Shown here piece by piece: positions 5,245-12,100 of a stretch of DNA of 22,567 nucleotides. Numbering within the stretch: position 1 is the stretch's first letter; the number at the start of each line of letters is the position of its first letter. Both the position numbers and the translations under genes were made by a program. The notes under the pieces were generated by a model, which made no database searches, was not told where the DNA came from, and saw only the letters and a list, made by a program, of their open reading frames with translations. This DNA comes from a virus, in IMG/VR virus record IMGVR_UViG_3300032006_000094, positions 1 through 22,567 of that record; one strand, written 5' to 3'.

Positions 5245-5472
5245 TTAATCTTCGGATTTCTTTATACCAGTAATTTCATCATAGAACTCAAATGGTTCAC
5301 GATCTTTGTTACCTTCTTTAGGTATTTTGAAGATGTTTCTAAACTCTTTCATTTGATCTAATTGATCTTGCAATTTATCAATTTGACGTTGCAATATCTC
5401 GAAGTTTGCTTCATTATTATTTTGCATCATCAAGAAATTCTTGATTGCTGCTTTGAAATCTTCTTCTTTCAA
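5245..5472 (-). CDS. Coiled-coil small protein with TTG start (75 aa)
   Basis: Not recognised. Residues about 18-45 form a probable coiled coil (FEILQRQIDKLQDQLDQM), followed by a basic/Gly linker and an acidic C-terminal stretch. The start is TTG 5472: a strong Shine-Dalgarno GGGAGG (5482-5487) sits 9 nt before it, whereas the next in-frame ATG (residue 15) has none. It ends one nucleotide before ATG 5243 of the next gene. Upstream lies a small palindrome with flanking direct repeats (5471-5513). Confidence 0.75.
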   Translation of the reverse strand: MKEEDFKAAIKNFLMMQNNNEANFEILQRQIDKLQDQLDQMKEFRNIFKIPKEGNKDREPFEFYDEITGIKKSED

Positions 5473-5513
5473 TGTTAATTACCTCCCAGATTTAATGTAT
5501 TAAATGTTAATTA
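5471..5513. repeat. Palindrome flanked by 11-nt direct repeats
   Basis: AATGTTAATTA occurs at 5471-5481 and 5503-5513, on either side of the Shine-Dalgarno and of a perfect dyad ATTTAAT-GT-ATTAAAT at 5490-5505. It lies between the 41-aa gene stop (5517) and the TTG start at 5472. It may be an operator or an mRNA element controlling the coiled-coil gene; AT richness makes chance possible. Confidence 0.4.
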
Positions 5514-5516
5514 GTG

Positions 5517-5642
5517 TCAGTATCTTGATGGTATTTCATCATACCTATCAGTCGAATCTTCTTTTGATTCTTTACATTTAGTATCAGAATCTTCTTTTGA
5601 TTCTTTATACTTTGGATCTGAATCTTTAGGTCTAAGTTTCAT
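5517..5642 (-). CDS. 41-aa charged repeat peptide coupled to heme oxygenase
   Basis: A short frame from ATG 5642 to TGA 5517. The ATG overlaps the heme oxygenase stop as ATGA (5639-5642), the coupling signature seen across the window. The peptide is almost wholly Lys, Asp, Glu and Ser and holds an 11-residue repeat of the form (K/E)DSD-x-K-(Y/C)-KESK: KDSDPKYKESK, then EDSDTKCKESK, then a degenerate third copy. One Cys (about residue 23), no hydrophobic core, so probably disordered. The function is unknown to me. The perfect ATGA overlap supports a real gene; the repeat could also be an expanding low-complexity region. Confidence 0.6.
   Translation of the reverse strand: MKLRPKDSDPKYKESKEDSDTKCKESKEDSTDRYDEIPSRY
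5554..5628. repeat. 33-bp-period tandem repeat inside the 41-aa gene
   Basis: A 21-nt unit (GAATCTTCTTTTGATTCTTTA) is present identically at 5554-5574 and 5587-5607, a 33-bp period. A third, degenerate copy starts at 5620 (GAATCTTTA). The period is 11 codons and keeps the reading frame. Confidence 0.8.
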
Positions 5643-6337
5643 TTTTCTAAACCTAATTTAGATTTAACAAAATTACATAACAATTTAACAAAAGATTTAG
5701 AAGCACTACCTTCTAACTCTTCAAACATATACATATTCAACTTGAAAGCATAGTTTGCTTCGCGTATAATAAGGTCTACGTCATCTTGTGCTACGTCAAG
5801 TTCATCTAAAAGTTGGCGGTAACTTTTTTTGTAATTTTTAGAATCTGAGATTTCTGAAAAATCATAAAAACTCAATCCTTTGCCTTTTTCAGGTTTAAGA
5901 GAGTTCTCAGCAATACCTCTAAGTATTTGACCTCCAGAGAGGTCACCCAAATATCTGGTGTAATGATGACCAACCAATAGGTTGGGATCATCTTTTGCAA
6001 TTTCACGAATCCTGTTAACATACTTCACACATGCCTCTGATTGTTTAATCTCGGTCTCCCAAGATGGACCATAATAATATGACAGATCCTCCTTGAGTGA
6101 CTCTTTACGAGGTAACTCTGGTAGGTTGATCTTACCAACTACAGGATGATCCTTTAATGCTTCTACCTCTTCCTCCATTGCAGAGTAAACAAAGTAGAAG
6201 TTAGCAATTAATTTACGATACTCTTGTGGATCTAAGACACCACGAAGAAATGAAGCAACGAACTTAGTGTTCTCTGCTGCTGAGTGAGACTCTTTAGTCC
6301 CTTGTTTAATTTGTGCTGCAAAATCTGCGACTGCCAT
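5639..6337 (-). CDS. ho1: Heme oxygenase (biliverdin-forming, 232 aa)
   Basis: Opens heme b to biliverdin IX-alpha, CO and Fe2+ using ferredoxin electrons, the first step of phycobilin synthesis. Length is normal for cyanobacterial/cyanophage HO1 (about 230-240 aa). The proximal heme ligand is His18 in T-K-E-S-H-S-A-A-E, and the distal-helix signature GDLSGGQ is complete at 131-137, preceded by HHYTRYLG; these essential residues argue for an active enzyme. No bilin reductase gene (pebS, pcyA) lies in this window, although T4-like cyanophages often carry one elsewhere. ATG 6337 follows the 65-aa gene by 2 nt, without a clear Shine-Dalgarno; the stop overlaps the start of a 41-aa gene. The C-terminal 20 residues (SFVKLLCNFVKSKLGLE) form a probable amphipathic helix. 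Confidence 0.96.
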   Translation of the reverse strand: MAVADFAAQIKQGTKESHSAAENTKFVASFLRGVLDPQEYRKLIANFYFVYSAMEEEVEALKDHPVVGKINLPELPRKESLKEDLSYYYGPSWETEIKQSEACVKYVNRIREIAKDDPNLLVGHHYTRYLGDLSGGQILRGIAENSLKPEKGKGLSFYDFSEISDSKNYKKSYRQLLDELDVAQDDVDLIIREANYAFKLNMYMFEELEGSASKSFVKLLCNFVKSKLGLEK

Positions 6338-6339
6338 AA

Positions 6340-6537
6340 TTAATCATCAATATATTTTCTTGGGTTGGACATACCCTGAACATACTCAATTGCCTGATCT
6401 CTTAATAGTAATAGATCGTCATAACATTCTTGGTTATGAGCACATCCTCTTAATCTATCATCAGGTTTATATAATGACTCTAATAGCAGAGTCTTAGCAC
6501 GATCCCATGATTCATGTGATTTAGAAGGTTTGGTCAT
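6340..6537 (-). CDS. Small protein preceding heme oxygenase (65 aa)
   Basis: Function not recognised. Mostly helical, with SWDRAKTLLLESLYKPDDRL, then CAHNQEC (two Cys near 32 and 38) and LLLLRDQAIEYVQGMSNPRKYIDD. The stop is 2 nt before the ho1 ATG, so it is probably co-transcribed and possibly coupled with ho1. The ATG at 6537 follows a perfect TATAAT hexamer (6560-6565) with a 16-nt leader. The close link to ho1 suggests, but does not show, a shared role. Confidence 0.75.
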   Translation of the reverse strand: MTKPSKSHESWDRAKTLLLESLYKPDDRLRGCAHNQECYDDLLLLRDQAIEYVQGMSNPRKYIDD

Positions 6538-6559
6538 GTGCTTTTAATAGTGTAAGTAT

Positions 6560-6565
6560 ATTATA
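6560..6565 (-). promoter_or_regulatory. Perfect -10 hexamer (TATAAT) before the ho1 unit
   Basis: TATAAT on the minus strand, containing the TAA stop of the preceding gene (6561-6563). No good -35 stands 16-18 bp upstream (best is CCATTG), so it may need an activator, be a middle-type promoter, or be weak. It would drive 6340-6537, ho1 and the 41-aa gene. Confidence 0.45.
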
Positions 6566-6809
6566 GGTGTTCTTGCAATTCAATGGGGTTGCCTTGTGAC
6601 ACTTCTTTTGGTGTCTGACCAAACCCTCCTCTTTCTTCTCTTCGTGTATCATCCAATGTAGATTGGAGACTACGCAATTCTGATTTCATCTTATGCAATT
6701 CATCATCAGTATAGAGAAAGCCATTGGCTTCTCCCGCCTTAACGCATTGCTTAAGAAGCTTGGCTTGTGCTTTCAAGCCACTGGATTCTTCCCAAAAGTA
6801 ACTACTCAT
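6561..6809 (-). CDS. Helical small protein, unknown (82 aa)
   Basis: Not recognised. Predicted helices at about 9-27 and 36-60, the second with a coiled-coil-like pattern (ELHKMKSELRSLQSTLDDT), then a glycine-rich RGGFGQTPKE segment. Start ATG 6809 overlaps the stop of the 59-aa gene as ATGA. The stop TAA lies in the -10 box of the promoter of the ho1 unit. Confidence 0.72.
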   Translation of the reverse strand: MSSYFWEESSGLKAQAKLLKQCVKAGEANGFLYTDDELHKMKSELRSLQSTLDDTRREERGGFGQTPKEVSQGNPIELQEHL

Positions 6810-6985
6810 TGGTCTACCATCTCGAACTCATCTATGTTTTGTGAAGGAAGTAAATGTCCTTCTATCTCATATATATGTTCTCCGTTAAGACAACCTTTGT
6901 ACTCAATGCCAGTAAGACCGCCATACTCACGCATAGCTGCCTGAATCTTTAAGTGCATCAGTTGTCCTTTATCAGGTACTTTCAT
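6806..6985 (-). CDS. Small protein, unknown (59 aa)
   Basis: A short frame from ATG 6985 to TGA 6806, beginning MKVPDKGQLMHLKIQAAMRE and continuing YGGLTGIEYKGCLNGEHIYEI. It looks like a short alpha/beta protein. The 3' end overlaps the next gene as ATGA. It is the first gene after the tail operon and follows a promoter-like element at 7008-7036. No similarity I can name. Confidence 0.75.
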   Translation of the reverse strand: MKVPDKGQLMHLKIQAAMREYGGLTGIEYKGCLNGEHIYEIEGHLLPSQNIDEFEMVDQ

Positions 6986-7007
6986 ATTATAATGCTGCTG
7001 TGTCTAT

Positions 7008-7036
7008 ATGCTATCGCATCAAATTGGATTTGTCAA
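7008..7036 (-). promoter_or_regulatory. Candidate sigma-70 promoter on the stop codon of the tail operon
   Basis: TTGACA (7031-7036, perfect -35) includes the TGA stop of the 126-aa gene (7033-7035). With 17 bp spacing the -10 is TAGCAT (7008-7013, four of six); an alternative TATAGA at 7003-7008 has 22 bp spacing. It would start the ho1/methyltransferase region independently of late tail transcription. Confidence 0.5.
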
Positions 7037-7413
7037 GCTGGATCATCATTTACATATGGGATCGTACCATCTGGTTTCACCACGTATGCATAGATCCTAT
7101 GGTTGACATCTGGTAAATTCTTTGGTTGAGGAAACCATTCGTGACAAACATCAACTGCCTGTTGTTCTGTATTAAAGATATAAAATATATCTTCAGAAGC
7201 AAATATCTCATCTATCTCTGCCTCTGGTATAATCCATTGTGGATTGCCTTCAGCATCATTATCAGTATAATATGCTTTAACTGCTGTCTTCTGATCAGCA
7301 GTCAGGTCTGAATACTTACTGTTATCAATAACTAAGATATATTTCTGTTGTTCTTTAGCGAGTAAAGCAACAATATCATATATGTTCTTTGGGTTTAATG
7401 ATATTAATGCCAT
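7033..7413 (-). CDS. Cyanophage tail-region protein, unknown (126 aa)
   Basis: Function not recognised. A compact alpha/beta protein beginning MALISLNPKNIYDIVALLAK with a strand YILVIDNS, an Ala/Asp-rich helical middle and an aromatic/acidic second half (EDIFYIFNTEQQAVDVCHEW). One Cys. ATG 7413 shares a base with the upstream stop (TAATG) and has GGAGG 7 nt before it. As the last gene of the tail operon it may be a structural or assembly partner of the protein encoded at 7413-8534; inferred from position only. Confidence 0.75.
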   Translation of the reverse strand: MALISLNPKNIYDIVALLAKEQQKYILVIDNSKYSDLTADQKTAVKAYYTDNDAEGNPQWIIPEAEIDEIFASEDIFYIFNTEQQAVDVCHEWFPQPKNLPDVNHRIYAYVVKPDGTIPYVNDDPA

Positions 7414-8534
7414 TATGATCCTCCGTTCTCAAGTTGTTCTAGTATAGTATCTAAGTTTGTGCTTGCATTAGAATCATATATTCTTGATACAGGCATTGAA
7501 TCAATAGTCTCTGTACTGATAGCAATAGAGAGATATGTTAATATTCTGTCAGAATACTTTCTATAAACACTCTGATTTAAAGTAAAGAAATGATTGATTG
7601 TGTCTTCCAAGTAATCATAACTATCACCAGCAGTAAATGTAGCACCAGTTAGAGTAGCATTTAAGTTTCCTGTTACTCTGTTATTCAATGTAACTGATGT
7701 ACCATCAATTTTAGTAACACATGTGTAGTCTGGTAATACTATCACTCCATCACTTTGTGTTCCTTGAGCAGTTATTGTTACCCCAACACCAGCAGCAAGT
7801 TTTGTAACATCACTTGCATTTGTAATAACTGTGCCACCATCAGTAGAACCAGGATCATTCTCTGCCTGATTACCATCAAGTACTTGTACATTACCAGTGA
7901 ATGTACCTGCAACTGATTTTCTCTGCTTATATTTGGATGGTGTTATTGGGAACCTAACTTCAACAGCAGTAACACCTTTCTGTCCTGTTGGTGTATCTTC
8001 AGTAAGATCTCTTAATTTCTGACGATAGGTGACCCACTGTGCTTTCTCTTCAGCAGTAATTGGTGCATCAGCAGTTTGTGTCCAATCACTATCAAGTAAC
8101 AGGAACTTCCTAATCATTACAAGTTTGTTCCAGTTAATATAGTTATCCTTGGCATATAATGATGTTAATGCTGCTTCTAAGTTATAATCCTCAACCTCAC
8201 GATAGTCAGTGTATTTTCTATCTAACTTTTCCCACAACTCATCTAATTCAGCACTTGTAAACTGATTAGTATCTAACTGATAGGATGACCATGAATATAC
8301 ACCAGTCTTCTGGTTACGAATATTCTTATTCTTATTGATTACTGTAGCACCAGATTTATATCTGATATATGATTCTAATTTATCACGATCAGAGTCCCAA
8401 ACTGGATAAAGTATAGGAACAATATCACTAGTCCAGAAGTCATCATTAATGGCTTTAGTAACACCATTCTTTTGAATCGTTCTGTCTAGAGCATTAACAT
8501 ATAATGCTACTTCTTGTCCAGCCATGTTTGCCAT
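7413..8534 (-). CDS. Tail protein with a tail-fibre-assembly-chaperone-like segment (373 aa)
   Basis: Residues about 141-182, from IRKFLLLDSDWTQ through EEKAQWVTYRQKLRD, match the pattern of phage tail assembly chaperone proteins (Phage_tail_APC type: R-x3-L-L-x-x-S-D-W ... W-x-x-Y-R-x-x-L-R-D). Here it is one part of a longer protein: an N-terminal helical/aromatic region (1-140, many Tyr and Trp), this segment, a beta-rich Thr/Val/Gly region (about 205-305, with repeated GTxTG and V-T-x-T type strands), then a helical C-terminus. It lies between the 2OG oxygenase and the 126-aa gene. Likely a tail-associated structural or chaperone protein for the large fibres; the role is inferred. A late promoter-like octamer lies 36 nt upstream of ATG 8534. 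Confidence 0.8.
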   Translation of the reverse strand: MANMAGQEVALYVNALDRTIQKNGVTKAINDDFWTSDIVPILYPVWDSDRDKLESYIRYKSGATVINKNKNIRNQKTGVYSWSSYQLDTNQFTSAELDELWEKLDRKYTDYREVEDYNLEAALTSLYAKDNYINWNKLVMIRKFLLLDSDWTQTADAPITAEEKAQWVTYRQKLRDLTEDTPTGQKGVTAVEVRFPITPSKYKQRKSVAGTFTGNVQVLDGNQAENDPGSTDGGTVITNASDVTKLAAGVGVTITAQGTQSDGVIVLPDYTCVTKIDGTSVTLNNRVTGNLNATLTGATFTAGDSYDYLEDTINHFFTLNQSVYRKYSDRILTYLSIAISTETIDSMPVSRIYDSNASTNLDTILEQLENGGS

Positions 8535-8535
8535 A

Positions 8536-9150
8536 TTATTGTACCTTAAGAGCCCATCCTGTCAATATGTATTTATCTTGTGTAAAAACTGTATTGCCAC
8601 GATGAACGTGTGTCAAACCAGCAGGAAAGATACACATCATCCCTTGCTCTGGTTTAATTCTTCTCCTTTGATAGAGGAATTCTGTTTCAGCCTCACCATC
8701 AGGCATATCATTTAAGTATATAGTCCACACTAACTCACGTTGTGCAGTTTGATGTGAAGCATTTTCATAATGCCATTCATGGTATCCACCTGAAGGTGGA
8801 GTTTTTTGTCCTTTAACAGTGTATGACATCAACTTCACATTTAATAGTTGACTGTACTGCATACAATAATGTTTAAGACAACACTTCAAGTAACCATTGA
8901 ACTGATCTGTCAGTTGTTGGTCATAATCTTGTAGAAATACTTGATCATCACCTCTTCCCATTCTTCTATTAGGAAACTGCTCGTCTCCATCACCAATGCC
9001 ACTTGTATCAGTGGAATGATTTAATATATTATCAATTTTATCTATGGCATCTTTGCAAAGTTGTTTTGGTACAAAATTTCTCCAGATGCCAATAAAGTCA
9101 TCAAACTCTCCAACCATCTTGTCAATTGGAAAGATAAATTGTTCACTCAT
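8536..9150 (-). CDS. 2-oxoglutarate/Fe(II)-dependent oxygenase (204 aa)
   Basis: Predicted double-stranded beta-helix hydroxylase. The iron ligands are readable as H127-x-E129 in G-G-Y-H-E-W-H-Y-E-N and a distal His183 in HVHRGN (H181 is less typical), with Lys193 in the K-Y-I-L-T-G-W segment as the 2OG-carboxylate ligand. The H-x-E in place of H-x-D is tolerated in the family. The length fits the short form common in T4-like cyanophages. Location inside the tail-fibre operon, 2 nt from the adhesin gene, suggests it could hydroxylate tail-fibre or host proteins, but substrate is unknown. ATG 9150 lacks a strong ribosome site and would depend on coupling with the adhesin gene. Confidence 0.88.
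   Translation of the reverse strand: MSEQFIFPIDKMVGEFDDFIGIWRNFVPKQLCKDAIDKIDNILNHSTDTSGIGDGDEQFPNRRMGRGDDQVFLQDYDQQLTDQFNGYLKCCLKHYCMQYSQLLNVKLMSYTVKGQKTPPSGGYHEWHYENASHQTAQRELVWTIYLNDMPDGEAETEFLYQRRRIKPEQGMMCIFPAGLTHVHRGNTVFTQDKYILTGWALKVQ
8570..8577 (-). promoter_or_regulatory. Candidate late promoter octamer (GATAAATA)
   Basis: GATAAATA on the minus strand fits NATAAATA and lies 36 nt upstream of ATG 8534, near the end of the 2OG oxygenase gene. It would give the tail protein gene its own late start. It sits in coding sequence, so some doubt remains. Confidence 0.5.
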
Positions 9151-9152
9151 AA

Positions 9153-12100
9153 TTAAATCGCTTTTATCAAATATTTTACCCTATGGTATCTAGTAATCAA
9201 CGGAATGTTGTTTTCTGGAGACGCAATAACTGATGTTGTTATTGGAGTCGATGAACTCATTGTGAATTTACCATCACCTGCTAACATACTAGCATCAACT
9301 GGTGAGATTGTTGTATCTACAACATCAATACCACCAATTAAACTACCATCAGCAGGAGTAAAGACTTGATTAGTTTCTTCATCATAGAATAGATGAATAC
9401 CTGCTAATCCATAGTTATCTTCATCCTCATTAGTATTATCATCTTGGCCAGGAGGTCTTGTCTGCCTCAAATATAGATAGATGTCGCCTTGTCTGATGGA
9501 AGCACCTTCTGGTAATGCTATATTATAGAAGTCCCAGTCACTAGAAGTACTGCTTGCAGGAACAATAGTATTTAACAATGTAGTAGTATTACTGCTACCT
9601 GTCTTCCAGAATACCATAAGATCTTCTTCTGGTATAGCCCCTCCATTAGAACCATTACCTCTAATAACTGTGAATCTCAAATTATTTACATTGGTCAAAT
9701 TAAAGGGACCAACATAGTATTCTCTTAAATCATTCTCTGAACTATCTCCAATCCAAGGCAAATATTTTGTCCCAAGTCCACCATATGAAGGAGCACCAGC
9801 ACCAGCAGGAATAGCAAACTTATCACCAGCAGTAGATCCTGGTCCTGGGAGTATTTGTACCATATCATCATTAGTGGATGATTGCCATACATCACCATCA
9901 TATGCTGAACCAGATGGAATACCTGCTGGATCACATAAGAAATATTTACCTGCTGGAACCGAAGGATTACCTGGAGTTGTTCCACCTCCTTCACTACCAG
10001 CATATCTAACTTTTATATAACCATTAGCACCATCTTGTGCGTTACCACCACCGTTACCTGGAGATTGTAGACCAGCAGTTACAGCAATATTTTTTCCTAC
10101 TAATGTTACTGTCACTTGAGAACCCTGTCCACCTCCACCACCATTCAAACCAAACTGTGTTGCAGTTGCAGTAGTAGTAATATTTACATATCCATCTTGA
10201 CCTGGTGCTGAACCATTTGGTGACCATGTTGCAATACAAATATCTGATCTGTATGCAGAATCTCCACGTTGTCCACCGCCTCCACCACCATTACCATTAT
10301 GACCAACACCAGCAGTTCCACCTTCTCCACCAGAGGCATTTCCAGAAGGACCGACACCACCGCCTCCTCCTCCTCCACCACCAGCAGTACATCCACCTTG
10401 GGTTCCAGCATTACCATTAACAAAGTCCATCGCACTTGTCATAGAATGTAAGTTAGTTCCTGCTGCTACACCATCACCACCAGCGTAACAACCATCAGTA
10501 GTTCCACCACCGTTATAACCACCACCTGATCCACCGCCACCGCCTCCACCGCCAGCACCAGCAAATACGTTACCGCCGTTGAAGTAGACACCAGTAGCAC
10601 CACCACCTGCTCCACCAGTAGCACCATTACCCCACGCACCAAGACCAGAAGGACCACCTACAGCAGGTCCGTTACCACCTTGAGCTTCACTACCACCAGA
10701 TTCATTCTCCATTCCAGTACCATTAGCATAACCACCTCGAAGATTGGTTCCCTCTTCTCCTGCTCTACCAATTTGCATTGTGATAGTATTAGGAGTTGAT
10801 CCTAATGTTGCTACAAGTAATGCACCATTAGTTGCTGTTCCACCAATAGCACTACCATCACCAAATGGTGATTGAGTTGCTCCTGCTTCACAACCAGAGT
10901 TAGCATTGGGGTTACCATTACCTCCACCAGCACCAGAAAGTACAAGATTAATAGTTCTACCAGTCTCACCAGTTACTTGTGGTGGGTTACTCCAAGTAGA
11001 ATTAAATGCAGTGAATGTTTGAGTTCCTAAAGGAATTGTACCAGTGAAACCATTTGCTGCACCATCACCACCAGAACTTATTGGTTTAGGAGTTTGTCCA
11101 TTATCTCCTCCACCATTTGTCGAAGTTTGATCTGTACCTTGAGTACCACCAGTGTCTCCATCAAGTCCATTAGTATTCGTGTTGATAACAAACCAATCCT
11201 CACTATCTAATGATGGTGGATATGTAAATGCTCCTCCTGTTCCTCCAGCACCTCCACCAGTACCTGGTGCAACAAATGTAGTTAGTCCACCTGTACAATC
11301 TCCTCTAGAAGTAAATATGGTTGCACCATTATCAGCCCTTGTTGCAACAAATCCAACACCACCAGGATTTTGATCCCAAGTATTTTGTGCAGCAGAATCG
11401 TTTTTAACTTTAACTTTCAACTGATACCAGCCAGTAACTGGTAGATTACTAGCAGGAACAACCAATGTTGCACTACTGGTATAAGGTACACCAGGCCCTG
11501 AAGTATTTGGTGGTGTTGCGTTACCTTGTATGTAAGTACCATTAGGTTGCCAGAGATCCATTTCAGAACTACCATCAGCATGGAATTCAACATTAAAACC
11601 AGCAGCAGCAAGACCTGCATCTACATTGATACCAACACCACATTCCACCCAAGAATTTAAGTTAGGATCTGTTCCAGAAAGAGCTGGAACTGATGGATAA
11701 ATTCCATTGTTTAACAAGAAAGTAGACCATACAGCAGCAGCACCACCAGAGATATTTTGACCACCACTAACATTACCAACAGCGACCCAATCTCTTGTTT
11801 GTAATAATGCTTGTCCACCAATACTTCCTGCGGTTCCACCATCACCACCATTCGCTGTAATAGTATATGTTGTACCATCTACAGTAAATGTAGCGTAAGC
11901 ATATCCTGCATCTCCACCAGAGTTATCACTGTCTCCACCACCTCCACCTGGAGCAAACAAACTTATATCTATTAAGTTTACGTCTCCCTGACCAGCAGGA
12001 ATTGGATTCATTGTAATAGTTCCTGCATTATATGCTTCCTCCATTGCAAACTCAACACCTGTTCCTGGATTAACTATAACTGTTGCTTTACCACCTACTA

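Noticed and set aside
7003-7008. TATAGA at 7003-7008 as the -10 for TTGACA at 7031-7036
   Set aside because: The spacer is 22 bp, too long for normal sigma-70; the TAGCAT at 7008-7013 has the right 17-bp spacing, though a weaker match.
7126-7311. Plus-strand 61-aa ORF opposite the 126-aa tail gene
   Set aside because: A shadow, rich in Ile/Cys/Phe and without a promoter; the minus-strand frame has a strong ribosome site and fits the operon.
10205-10451. Plus-strand ORFs rich in His, Gln and Leu or in Ser and Thr, for example within 10205-10451
   Set aside because: They are antisense shadows of the glycine-rich repeats (CCA/ACC/CCT triplets) of the adhesin gene; no promoter or ribosome site supports them.
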